From contig NC_088295.1 of NCBI RefSeq assembly GCF_032854445.1, positions 13,627,385 through 13,691,384 of the forward strand: 64,000 nt of DNA. Reading direction: 5' to 3'. The notes under the pieces were generated by a model. It was given only the letters and a program-made list of their open reading frames with translations, made no database searches and was not told the DNA's origin. Positions within the stretch are counted from its first letter, which is position 1. Every line of letters begins with the position of its first letter. The stretch comes from Liolophura sinensis (Eukaryota; Mollusca; Polyplacophora; Chitonida; Chitonidae). Shown one piece after another: positions 26,213 through 38,600 of the stretch. The position numbers were made by a program, and so were the translations under genes.

Positions 26213-26357
26213 GGTCCCGTTGTTCAAAAGTGTATTAAAACTTAAGCTCGGTATTAACGTTAATCCCGGCTAAAGTGCCATTTACATCGTATTGGGATGA
26301 CTGGTATAAAGATTTAAGCCTGGATGAACTTTAATACACTTTTGAACAACCGGCCCC
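26213..26357. mobile_element. Palindromic MITE-like element
   Basis: The left arm GTTGTTCAAAAGTGTATTAA is mirrored by the right arm TTAATACACTTTTGAACAAC, and both inner flanks also pair (AACTTAAGCTCG against GGATGAAC-like, weakly). The whole is about 145 bp and non-coding. A small non-autonomous DNA transposon is the likely origin. Confidence 0.75.
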
Positions 26358-26713
26358 AGGACGTTAAAAGAGCGCTGCAGAGCAATGTGAACATTCGTTT
26401 TAGCTTGTAGAGCTGTTCATTAGTGTTTAATACGGGAGGCTTCTAAACAATTAACAAATAGCCGGCAATCTTCTTGGAACTTTCGCTATCTCCGTGGTTA
26501 GGGGCAGTCACGCTGGACAGACCAATATAATTTGCTGATCATCAACTACGAAGCGTCAATATTACACAATTTAACCGTCATCTAACTTCAATGTAAATAC
26601 CAGCCGACATATAAATATTTTACTCCGGAATAATAGACGGGAGGTATTAAATATATTCGTTTATTTTATTTTTTCCCGAAACCATGTAAGCCATGTAAGG
26701 GCATCAATCTGCT

Positions 26714-26901
26714 GAGAGGAAACAGGGCGGAGCCCCAGAAAAACTCGCGGCCCATCCGCAGGTTGCTGGCAGTCCGTTCCACGTACGACCAGAGAGGAAG
26801 ACTGCATGAGCTGGACTTGAACTCAGCGCCACCGCATTGAGGACAGGCACCCGAGTTAGTGTACTACTCTAGCACGCTAACCACTGGATCGTGGAGATCC
26901 C
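26714..26901 (-). mobile_element. SINE family A, copy without tail
   Basis: On the - strand it has the head with GTTAGCGTGCTAGAGTAG-like A box and GAGTTCAAGTCCAGCTCATG, and the body up to the GGTTTCCTCC-like segment; the tail end is missing. Confidence 0.75.
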
Positions 26902-28065
26902 AAGTGGAACAGTTAAAAATGCATCAAACGTTGAAGGGCTATACTGTTCTTGCTTCTATAATTTGAAAATTGAGGCTTGTGGTTTTCCGCGTTGACAATT
27001 AGATGTATATTGCTCCGTTTCTCGATCAGAAATTACTTTGAAGGGGGAGAATGCAACCTGGCAAAAACTCCAAGCTCTGTAATTGCCGGGTAGCTTAAAG
27101 TAAATCATATTCATGTTGCTAAGACCAACCTATACAGACAGGATGGAGGATGAATGCTAATTTGGAGGGTGAAAGCTAGCTGAACTCCAGTGTGCACTGT
27201 CCACTGAATAGGCGGGTTCACTTAAAAGGCTAAACTTACGACGATGTGTAAAGAATAGACAAATTAATGCACCAGTAAGCTGAACATACGCCCATATACA
27301 CCCCGTTGTACCATTTTCATCCATGTAACCGTTAGAACTGTTGAGGCCAATACTTCTGATCATACAAAAGCTTTAATACATACACTACACATATAGATAT
27401 AACTTGGTAAGTACAATTTTTTTTTTATTTTTTGTAATACCTGTATTATATGTTTTGCCTTCATCAGATTCAGGCACCACAATACGCCATTATTCCTTCT
27501 CATTATAACTATACATGTATATACACGTGCATCTTATTTTTCCGGAACTGATTCCCCACTACCATCTTAATGTATGAAATTGTTAGACATCACATATGGT
27601 TTACTGTTATATCTTTATATCGTCACTTATCACCTTCAAAGACAAAAGTTTCCAAAATTCAAAATGTATGTGAGTAGAACCATTTCTAAAGTGTGTGTGA
27701 GCATGTGTGGTGGTGTGTGGTGTGTGGGGTTAGTCTGGTTGAGGTTCAGAGGTCTGTCTAACAAGTGGCTGCTCTCTCAACACAGTGAGAGGGAGTGATG
27801 CTCTGTCGCCTCTGTAATACTAAGACATGAAGGCAAGTGATCATTCACACTTGATCTTGGCCAAGGTACCTACTACTGTACATCACTCATCTTAAAAAAT
27901 GCAGAAATCGACATATGGGCTCATTTCATTTTGTTACATTTATAACAGCATATTTCTCAGAAAAGAGCCCAGTGTCATTACATTCAGTATTCAATCCCCT
28001 AGCCTGGTGATGGTGAACTGTAGTTCCAGGGGGACATGGTAGGTAAAAGATCAGGGTGTTTCCTC
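26902..28065. other. Region downstream of BOLA1; no other gene
   Basis: It contains a GTGTGTGG-rich patch near 27690-27730 and an oligo-T run at 27419-27440 whose reverse strand includes AATAAA, a possible but distant BOLA1 poly(A) signal. Confidence 0.4.
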
Positions 28066-31000
28066 TCATAACCCAGCCCCACCTTGGCATGGTGGGGATT
28101 TCCCGATGATTTTCTCACTGTCTTCCCACTGGCTAGGGGTTTTGGCCTGTAACACAATGCACCCAGACAATTTTTATGTACATTTGTTTTGACCGTTGAT
28201 AGGCAGGAGGCTAAACAACTGAGGATAAAAGACACAATCAACTTTTTAAGGATCAAGACACACGAAATTAAACATTCAGGACTTGCTGGAAAATGTTTTC
28301 TCATTTCTGGGTTAGCATAATTCTAGACAAAATTCCCTAATTCCCTAATGAACATGTTTTCATTACTTTGGTGGAAACACATCATCAAGAGAAAACTTCA
28401 GCAAGGCATTCACAGAATACTGGAAACTGCGCAGAGCCCTGAGGAAACCCACAACCATCCGCAGGTTGCTGCAGACCTTTCCACATAAGGCCTGAGAGGA
28501 AGCCAGCATGAGCTGGAAAATAACGCAGAAATACATTGTCATACACAGATATTCACAGGTGTTATCCATGTGAACTTTGAGTACAACATGATAATGAACA
28601 AGTATGCTTCATGGAAGCTTCAAGGAAGAGTACTTTAGGAAGAGTTACACAAACAAAATCTGAATACATGGAAAATCACCGTTATGCAAAGTCCTAAATG
28701 GGGGTACATTTACATACCCACCATACCTTAGAGATTAGGGAGATAAAAAAGCTTCAATCCATGTATGAGAGACCAATAAAAAAAGCTTTAACCAGACACC
28801 ACCACTGACACTGCCACTTTTCCCCTTTCTCACAATGCCTCTCCTTACTTCGTACAGGTGAGCTAACCAGCTTCACTTTGCAGGTCCTTGTGCGGATTGC
28901 TTTTACAAAAATAGGTACCTGCCTTTATTTTGATCGATGTTCAATGTCAAGCCCAAGAATTTTCACCTCTACAATGACGAGATTGGGAAGAGGCTCCTGG
29001 TCAATGTGTCCCCTTGTTAATTTACCACAACCTTGCTTGAGGGGTGTAGATTATTAAATATATTTGTATGTGTTTTATTATGATCTGGATTACTAAGCTG
29101 AGGAAGTAATGCAATCATTAAAAATGTTGTCATCATTAAAAATTAAAAAAGGCCAACATGCAAAAATGACAATCACGATGCTGGAACTCAATATTGTTTC
29201 ACTTAGTACACAAATCCTCAGCAAGCATGAAGTTCCTTTTATCCTGAAAGAGTTTTGGTTGTTTCACTGGAATTTACTTCAGCAGAAAAAATAAATACCT
29301 GTATCTAAGCCATATGCTGTACTCACCATTATGGAGAGAGCATGGACACCATTCTGTAACTCATTCTGAAGTACTTCATTAACCATTCTGTGACGCTGTC
29401 ATAGTAACATATTTAAATCCAAATAAGTTCTTGTTATTTACACACATAAACTCTAACTGTGTTATTTCTTACTTCAGAAAGTTAAAAAGAAATAAAAACA
29501 CAGAACAAAGGAAAAGACACAACAGTGTCAATTAGTCATAACTGTACCAGTTGAAACACAAGAATAGAATATGAGTTAAAATACACATGTAATATAAGAG
29601 TAGAAAACAACAGGGATTGTACACTGAATAAATATTATCTCAGTTGTATCAGGGAAAGTTCAAATATTAACTGGTAATTTTCTTAGTTGGCTAATGCTAT
29701 GGGTTATTCAATTACAAAAGGACAGTCACAGTTGTATGTGTCAAAGAATAAATTTATTTTATATAAACAAAACTTGAGCAAACGTTTTTATACTGAAGTA
29801 TATCACAAATTCAAAAAAAGCCTTTTAAAAATAAAAGTTCTAAAATTTATTTCAGTTCTATTAGTTGACAAGAGGTTAATGCAACTAGATCTATTTATTT
29901 ATTTGATTGGTGTTTTACGCCATACTCGAGAATATTTCACTTATACGACAGCGCCCAGCATTATGGTGAGAAAACCGGGCAGAACTCGGGGAAACCCACG
30001 ACCATCTGCAGGTGATTGACAGACCTTGCCAGGTATGGCCGGAGCCAAAGCTATTTAAGAGGGGTTCATACTAGAATACTGAAATGGTTACCGCTGATCT
30101 AAAGATCGGAAAATGAATTTAGTTTAAATTTATTGTTTGTTCAAAATATGGTTACCTTATTTCTTCTAAAATTTGGGACACCTGGTGTGCTCATTTTAGC
30201 CAATATATATGTAATTCCAGCGGAAATATGAGTTTCTTTTATCTCACATGGATAGACCATCTAATGAACAACATACTCATATCTTTACTTTTCCAAAAGG
30301 TCGGTAAAGAAATGTAATATTCTCCTTTCAACACTACTAATATATGTCCCAATTTTAGAAGAATTACTCTATTTTCATTGACCTTAGTTTCTTGTCAAAC
30401 AATGTTATTTGTACCACAGCAATACTTTCCTTTTTTTTGAGTCATAAATTTGTAAATAAACTTACCTTTATTAATGGCTGACTATCAAACTGACTGGAAA
30501 CAACCACCACCTTAAAATGAGTCTCTGAGCCTTGAACAAAGAATTTTAGACTATTTCAGATATTTTCAGAGTCTGAAATAAATTTACATATTCATATTCT
30601 TCTGTCAAAAATTATTTGCTTATTTGACTGTCGTTTATACTTTAAAATAATTCAGTAACATACCCACATTTAAGAGGTGAGCACTTGTTATCAGAATGAC
30701 TGAATGTGCACAATGTGTGTCTTAGTCACAGAAAGGCAAGCACCTTAATCACAGCCTCTCCACCATCAACCTTTATAATTAACCTGGTAATGCTCTGTAA
30801 AAATACCAAGGTTTGTGGCACAGGTACTTTGTATGCCTAAAGCAGAGACAGTTTGTTACCATGTCAATCGCAGTCCAAGGAACATTACTGCCTTTCTGTT
30901 TTAAACAGGTACCACATCCGTGTTAACTTATTAGTTACAGTAGGAAATATGTTAACTTCATGAATTCATTTGACTGATTTCTGTTTTATGCTGTACTCAA

Positions 31001-32454
31001 GAATATTTCAATTCTATGATGGCGGCCAGTATCATGGCAGGAGGAAAACAGGCAGAGCCCGGGGGGAAACTCATAGCCACCAGCTGGTTGATGCCAGACC
31101 TTCCCAAGTATGGTAGCTTGATGGAAAATTAACTGTTATTCACCAATCTGCTTGTTCCCTCTTTGCAAACACACTCACCTTTTGGCACATTATGCATGCC
31201 ACTTTCATTAATAACTTCCAGTACAACTGGCTGTCAATGAAGTAAAAAAAACACTTAACATAAACCTATACAAACATTTCATGAATAACAATCACAAGGA
31301 AAGCATTACTTGGGAGGCTAAAAGGGAACTGAAAATATTTTTTCAAAAATAAATTTAAGGAATCTATGTTTTGTATTAACAGCTCTTCAAAGAGAAGTAT
31401 TATCTTATAGATGTTTTGCATTTTTTACCAAAAGGTTCACATTCAACTTCGCACAAATCATAATACTAAATTAATTCAAACTTTACTGATGACAATTCAA
31501 AATTATATATTTTTACGACTGGTATACGACAGAGCAGCAGCATGAGAAAGAAGAGGCGGCTAGTTTAGAAGAATAATGGATTTGCCAGCATGCCAACAGC
31601 TAGCTCTCAACATTACTGAGCTGCTGCAGCTATGCATTAAGTCTAGCTACCTGAAAAGCCTTTGCTAACTTCTCCCGAATGTTCTTCTCAACCGGCTTCC
31701 CCTGGAAGTATACAAAGACATACACAATGATCAGTGATAAGCTAACAGCTGGTATATGAGGGTATCTTACACGTACACAGTTCTGATGCACATATGAAAT
31801 ATGAAGTACACTTTTTAGGGAGAGAAAAAAAATGTCCAAAAAACAAAAAATGACCACACAGTATTTAAATTCTCAAGAGATAAATTAGTTTGCCTGACTT
31901 TGTATTACTAGTAAGTGATTATTATTCAGGTGTACATGTTTATACCTCCATTGCTGGTGTTGTTGAGAAGCTGTGTTTAATTCTTGAAACACATCGAGAT
32001 GCGGTATGTCCTCGCAACAGAGGGCGAAGGAGGCCTAGAAAGATGAGAGAAAGAAAAGACGGATTTCTCAAAACCGGTAGCAGGGTGTAAACCCACCATA
32101 CTAGTAATGCCAGTGCCGTGCATGTACCGGTACATGCACCTTATAAAACTGCCTTACCAGAACTAAATTAACGTATTTGAAATTTTAATTTTTATGATAT
32201 TATTAAATAGCGCACCCCAACTCAGTTTGGCCATGAGTTTAACACATGCTGTACTGTTGTGTGCATACATTTATCTCGACATTGACCAGCTTGTGATTTT
32301 TGTCGAGATCAACTTCATCTTCGGAGACACCCATATAAGTAACTTGAACATTCCGAAAAATAGTATTGTGATATTTGATTTTCACATGTCGTATAATTCA
32401 TAAATAGAGCAAAAAAGATTTCTCAACGAAGGTCTGTCTCTGACCTGTGTTCAT
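28066..32454 (-). CDS. BOLA1: BolA-like protein 1, mitochondrial, seven exons (first one tentative)
   Basis: BOLA1 works with the glutaredoxin GLRX5 in mitochondrial iron-sulphur cluster handling. Exons in transcript order: 32445-32454 (tentative ATG exon), 31946-32034, 31651-31701, 31179-31230, 30466-30530, 29327-29395, 28066-28146. Phases agree throughout and give 138 codons plus stop; human BOLA1 has 137. Residues 5-33 are basic, serine-rich and free of acidic residues until the last position, as in a mitochondrial presequence. The BolA fold follows: PVEKNIREKL helix, EVINESGMHNVP, GSETHFKVVVVSSQF, RHRMVNEVL, GVHALS and AKTPSQW, then the BOLA1-type tail SPPCQGG. His63 and His107 match the histidines thought to bind the cluster in human BOLA1. 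The donor after exon 2 is GTATAA; the others are standard. Several introns hold SINE fragments. The weak point is the start exon: ATG plus seven bases before GTCAGA was chosen only because its phase fits. Confidence 0.9.
28429..28517 (-). mobile_element. SINE family A, central fragment in BOLA1 intron 6
   Basis: It matches the body from CCAGCTCATGCTGGCTTCCT to GGGCTCTGCGC through CAACCTGCGGATGGTTGTGG. It lies in the intron before the last BOLA1 exon. Confidence 0.75.
29891..30046 (-). mobile_element. SINE family A, tail-side half in BOLA1 intron 5
   Basis: The + strand begins TTTATTTATTTGATTGGTGT and continues through the ACGACAG, GCATTATGG and CCACGACCATCTGCAGG segments. It stops in the body, so it is 5'-truncated. 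Confidence 0.85.
30967..31113 (-). mobile_element. SINE family A, older tail-side half in BOLA1 intron 4
   Basis: It has a diverged tail (TTTGACTGATTTCTGTTTTA), then TACTCAAGAATATTTCA, GGCGGCCAGTATCATGG and GCAGAGCCCGGGGGGAAAC. It ends 65 bp before BOLA1 exon 4 (31179-31230). Confidence 0.75.
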
Positions 32455-32638
32455 TACAAATCAAGCGATAGTCTTTTGACTCATCATGTACATGTATTTG
32501 TCAGCCGGCACCATGTAGGTCACCTTGCCGCTCAATTATTTCCTCTTGTATCACGAAAATGCATTGGTGCAACAAGTCTGATAGTGTCATGTTCAGCCAA
32601 TAGACGTCTCCATTACATTTGCTGCGCCGTCATCAAAT
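32455..32638. promoter_or_regulatory. Probable shared promoter between BOLA1 (-) and DCTN4 (+)
   Basis: About 184 bp separate the inferred BOLA1 start codon from the DCTN4 ATG. The interval has a CCAAT motif at 32597-32601 and a palindromic GACGTC at 32603-32608, which resembles a CRE half-palindrome. There is no clear TATA box near either gene. Short divergent intergenic regions between housekeeping genes are often two-way promoters, so this is an inference from layout. If BOLA1 starts in another exon, the interval changes. Confidence 0.55.
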
Positions 32639-35600
32639 ATGGCGACGTATTATGATGTTGATACAGTGCAATATCAATGTTGCTGTGGCAAAAGAAGACC
32701 ATTATGTCGACTATATATCTGTCGACACTGTCTGAAGCTGAGATGCACGGACTGTGTACTGCACGAGGTAAGTTTAGGTGCACTGGCATGCATACTGGCA
32801 GTCCGACATTTTTGTATTTTGTATTATCGGAGGTTCATTTTCCGATAGTTTGACGTGTTAGTGAATTAGTTAATAAATAAGTCACATAACGAGTAACTGA
32901 AAACACTGAAACAAAATGTGTGAACTGAATATGCTGCCTTGTAATGTATGCTCGCGATGACATATTGAAATGTTGAGTCTGACGCGGAAATATTGCCTGC
33001 GTGACTAATTTATTTGTATCACGCACTTATTTCATTCTATGCAGGTTGACAGCTACTACTGCCCAAACTGTTTGGAGAACATGCCGTCTGCGGAAGCAAC
33101 GATGAAGAACAACAGGTAGCAATGTTACTGCAGAAACTGTTATTCATTCTAAATGGAGTGAATTCTGATTAGAAATGTACCCAAGAAGTCCGCTGTGAGT
33201 TTTTAATATTGGGTAATGTTCAATTAAATTAGATGTTGAGGTTTATTTTTAACAATATTTGATATTTACCTGCCTCAACGTTTAATCGTTGAATTCAAAA
33301 ACGCAGTATGTCCAATCCACAAGGCACAAAACATGCCGATTTTTGGTGTGCAGTACAGAGAATATGACCTTTATTACCATTCCTGCAAGTGTAAATCCAT
33401 TCATGAGTTGAAGTGTTGTTTAAATCCACAGAAATATTTCCTTGTTGTTCGTCAAAATTACTTGTCTTGTAATGTCTTGGCCTTTTGGGTGTTCTAAAAT
33501 CTCAAAACCCTGGGCCAAAAGATACGGAAATCAACCACACAACCAGTTTTAAGTGACAACTTTAGTGATGATTTTTTCAGTCATCATGGATGTAAAACAG
33601 AAAGAACAATTTACCCAGTCAGCTGAGCGACAAAAATTCATTCTAAAGGCTCCATTCAAGGCTTGCCACTGTCGTGTATATGTGCTTCGTTATCCATGTT
33701 TTCTACCCATGGCATCAGATACTATTCGGATTTTGGATGCACCTTATGCGTCGTGTCTGCACACTGCGATTTTGAAGAGAGAAAAGTCAATGCTCTAACA
33801 GGTTTCCCGCATGTAACTAGTCTGATATTGATTGACAAGTGAAATGAGTTTTCTTTCTGAAATTCAAATAAATGTTTAACTTTAAAAGAAAGAACGTAGG
33901 TCCTGATTTAGTGTACTTTAAGCCTTTTTTTTTGCAACTGAATTGAAGGAAACTAAAGTTGGAAGTGATCGTCTCGAGAGCCATCTTGTTTGTCCATGAG
34001 CCATGTCACTTCACCATAATAGGCTGGGAAAATGGGGAGATAAACTCGGTCACATTTTTGTTATGTGACCATGTTAAATTCACCTGGTTTCAGTGGCATT
34101 GTCTCTTTTGATGCTGAATTTAATGTGTGTAAGTACCCGAATTCTTCAAAATTGCCACAGCAACCAAAATTATGAAGCATTCTGAGAAAACTATGGAGGA
34201 TAGAGAAATAATTTGCACAGTCTTAGGAAGCTTGTGTCTTTAGTGACACAGACAGATCTCTTTAGCGTCATTTTCATAATAATTGTATGCATAAATTTCA
34301 GTGAAAAAAATTGCTTTTAAGGTTCAAAAAGGTTGAAGATTTACATTACTACATAAATGTCTGACATCAGTTCATACTTTGCAAAGTATTGTGCAAATCA
34401 GACTGATTTTTAGTCCAGTATAGATATGATTTATCCAAGGTATTAGAAATGGTGTGTACTTATCCCTCAGGTGCTCTAATTGCTTTGACTGTCCAAGTTG
34501 TGGGCACACGTTGTCAACAAGGGCCACTACAGTGGCTGTAGTCAACCCAGAGGATGCAACCAAGTCTACTACCAAGAAAATGTATTACTTGGCTTGTGGA
34601 TTTTGCCGCCTGACAACAAGGGATGTAGGTGTGGCTGATCAAACTGTGGGTAAGGCAAAGTTTGACTGACAAGTGAAATAAAGTTTCTTTCTGAAATTTA
34701 CATAAATGTTCAACTTTAAAAGATGGGACTTAGGTTGAATCTGTCACTTTTACCCTTTTGCCTTATATTAAAATATGTGCAGCATCCCGGATGTGTATTT
34801 ATACTTCTAGGAGTGAAAAAAATCTTATTTGTAAACATTACTAAATGGCAGTCAAATAAATTGAATAAATGCCACAGCCAATAATGTCCAGTAATAAAGG
34901 TAACCTAATGTATTCTTATTTTTAATTAATTCATTGGTGATAGAAGTTTTGTTTCAAAGCTGAAATGTTCATATATTACATCTCACCAAATTCTGTGACT
35001 GTGTTATTGTTCTTTCAGCCAGTGGAGGCTGGAAAGATCTGGAGAACCCCCATACTGGCAGGGTAAGAAATACATATGACTTTGTTAAAAGATATCCCCA
35101 AGTACAAAACCAGTTGGAAAAAGTAAATGGCTCAGAATTTATTGTTCAACCATTCTTCGTAATCATGTGGCTCAAAAGCTGATGTGGAACTTGGAGGTTC
35201 AGATGATTTGTCACATTCAAGTGCATAAAAGCTGTACAAAAGTGCCTTGTACTGAAGTCTTATATTGTATTCTTGTCACAGATTAGTTCGCTTTTGGATA
35301 TTTACCGTCAGCTGGCCCAGAAAGAGAAGGCTGAGAAGGAGAGGAAGAAGTACACTAAGCGTAGGACTCATCTCTACTATACCGTAAGATCGTATGACAT
35401 CAAATTCTACACATCCTTTATTCCATTCCTCTCTGGCCGTATGTTGCGACGTCTTCCAGCAACATGCAAATGGTTGTGGGTTTCCCCCCGGGCTGTGCCT
35501 GGTTTCCTCCCGCTATAATGCTGGCTGCTGTCGTATAAGTGAAACACCAATCAAATAAATAAGTAAATTCTTTATTCCATATCTGCTTTCCAATGTGCCG

Positions 35601-38600
35601 GTTGTGGTGATATAGTAAATTAGATGGGGTTTTTCAGAAAGGTACTTCACTCTGCTCCGAAGACAGGGCCCTAACTAACGTTTTATGGAGTGGCGCTCCA
35701 ATGTCTGCCATCCCTCTGTGAAACCGCAGCCCCTAGCACCATGCCTAAAAATATCCTTTGTAAAGTATTTTTTTCCGTATTTTTAATTTTCTGTCGAATA
35801 AAACAAGCATGGTTTCCGAAGTTCCGGAGTTGGCTGGCTGCGCAAATGTCAGATTTTGTCAAAAAATGTCAAATTTTGTGACCTTGCCAAGCCATTGCTT
35901 ATTAAATCGTAAATTACGCTTGTAGCGCCTAGAATGACGATGCATTGAGTTGACACAGTAGCATGCGGAGTTCAACTCAGCTATCTAGGAAGTGTCAGAC
36001 CATCCTAGAAGAGTGTTCTTAAGGCAGGATGATTTCCCCATGTAAAATTTCAGTGCAACCTCCAAAGGCAATATTTTAGCCTTTTAATTGGCTCCGAAGA
36101 CAGGTGTTTTCAGGTGAAAGTTTGTCAAATATGCCAGTGCGCTGACTTCTAGTGCAGCTTACTATCCCAGATTACCGTTAAGCCTTACACAATTTTGATG
36201 TAGGAAATTCTTCTTAGTACAGCCAGAGTGCATGATCCCTGATAAGCTGTTTGCTTTCTGTTAGGGAAATTTTTGCTGCTTTAGGGAGATGTTGAACCAG
36301 ATTTACTTTAAAAAGTAATTGATCCTGTTTCCTTTCAACTGAAGAAAGTTGAACACAGGAGTTAGTGAAAATCAATCTTGCAAGGCTTGAGTGATAATAT
36401 ACGAAAGATTTTGTTGTCACAGCAACTACTGAAATGGTGAGCTTCAAAAATCAGTTTCTGTTAACATTTTATTTATCCTGTAAGAGTGTGTTTTACGCCA
36501 CACTCGTGATTATTTCACCCATATGACGGTGGGTCAGTATTGTCAGGTGGGTGGAGGTAACCCCCGGAAGAAACCGGGGTAAACCACCGATCCTTGGCAA
36601 GTCACTGACAACTTCTCCATTTGTCTTACAGCAGCCCCCGTTTGCACAGTTCTACTAGCGTCAGCATCCACCTCGCCACCAAACCCCATGAAATTAAGCA
36701 CTAAAATGCCTGCGATGGAATGAGAAAATTCCCTTCCGTGGTGACCCCAGAATTATGGTCAGATGTCATATCTATAGAATCGGGTACGGCAGCAAGCCAT
36801 GCGATTATGGATCCCGTTTGACTATGAGGATTACAAAGCTTACTAAAATACAATATTTTAGGTCATTTCATCTATCCTGATGTTAGATGTAAAACTAACC
36901 TTTTGACACGACGAAAGCATTTCCGGCAATGCAAGTTTTCCGGCAGATGGAGTCCCTGGACACCCGGTTCATTTGGCTTAGATGCCCTTCCCCCATGCCT
37001 TCACCAAATCCTAGATAGGGATCTGAAAGAGGTGCCCTCTGTTCCTTTCTTGTGAAGAACAATGTTGTACATAGGCAGTTGAAATTGCCATTCTTTCTAT
37101 TTTTTCATTTTTTAAAAGTTGACCATGTCCCTTTTAATTGTTACCTAGGAGACATACATACATGTATGTATAATTTGTGAATTGACATGATTGATATGAA
37201 CTGTCACAAGATTTGATGGATTTTGAAAGTTGTCATCTTGATCATTCATTCTGTAAACTGCAGTGAGCACTGATATCATGTAAGTTTTGTTTTACAATTT
37301 CAGGACAAGTTTGGCTTGGCACCTGTTGCTGCTAAAATGAAGGCCCTGCCTTCTATGTCATCACTTAGGTAATTCAGAAATGATGCTTTAAGTTAGGTGG
37401 TTTGTCTGCTATTTGTTAAGGTGCAATTGTTTCCCCTTGCTATGCTAAGTTTTCTATACCCATTAACCTGAATTACATGTGATATATTTTGACTTTAAAT
37501 GACTGTAGACATAAATGAAGAGCCTCAGTGTTTGATTGGTTAACGTTCGAGCACGGCACAGTGGCCTCAAGTGACCTGGCTAAAACGGTCAAATCCAGAC
37601 CACTGTCGCATAAGTAAAATATTCTTGAATGTCACGGAAAATACCAGTCAGATAAATAAATACATGTAATAAGTGTGTTTGTACATGTAATAACAAAACA
37701 TAGAGCTATCTCCAGTAGCTAGTAATGGTGTAGGAGAAGGAAACTTGTGTAATTCGAAGTGCACTGTTTCTAAATTGTTAACAGCTTTCATATGCATTTA
37801 CATATTTATCTGTTTAGTAGGGTTTTGCTATATCTAGACAACAGTTCCTATTAGATTGCTTGTTAATAGAAATTTTTCAGTACAAATTTTGTATGTAACA
37901 TTTGTGTTTCAGCATCAAGGAAGATGAGTTGATAGCTGATATTAAGCCAGGTGAAACTGTGAACGAGTTCCCTTCCCTGCCTGATGAGCTCTTCTCCGAT
38001 CCTATTCAAGTGGCCAAAGGTAACTTATGATTTAAATACATGCACCTTTGTTTTACATACATTTATGGTGTAAATGTAGACAAACCATAAACAAATTTAT
38101 TGGTCAGTAATCATTTTATCTGTCTGTCTTCATAAACATCAGATTGCCATGCCATATCTTGCATCTAGACACTTTTGGATTGTTAATGTGAATAATTAGA
38201 AGGAGATTAGATGTCTTCAGTTTGAAACAATTAGTTAATTAGGCCCATTGAATGGAAAAGAAGGGTACTATGTAACATTATGCAGATTTAAAGGACAAGA
38301 CAGTACCTGGCTAAAACATATTTCAGTTAAAAGCAGCATACTCAAGCTTTCTAGAGTATCATACTTTATTATTTTAATGAGATTTCACCGAATAACATGT
38401 AGAACAAAATTACAATACTGCAAATGGCTGGTGTGAGTTGAGGCAGCAGTCTTGAGAATTTTATCCAATCAAATACATTGCTGTTAGATTGCACGGCCTA
38501 AGCTGTGACGAGGCCTTTACCCATTCACTCCATGAAGTGACTTATGATAACACAGAATTTCTACATTAGACATCATCTTGAAAATGTTTACAACAATTTG

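Noticed and set aside
28873-28899. Possible last BOLA1 exon coding for QSAQGPAK and a stop
   Set aside because: The acceptor has a weak pyrimidine tract and the peptide does not match the family, while 28066-28146 gives AKTPSQW and the SPPC tail expected for BOLA1.
33553-33798. 81-codon frame inside DCTN4 intron 2
   Set aside because: No splice support; the flanking exons join in frame without it and match the family without a gap.
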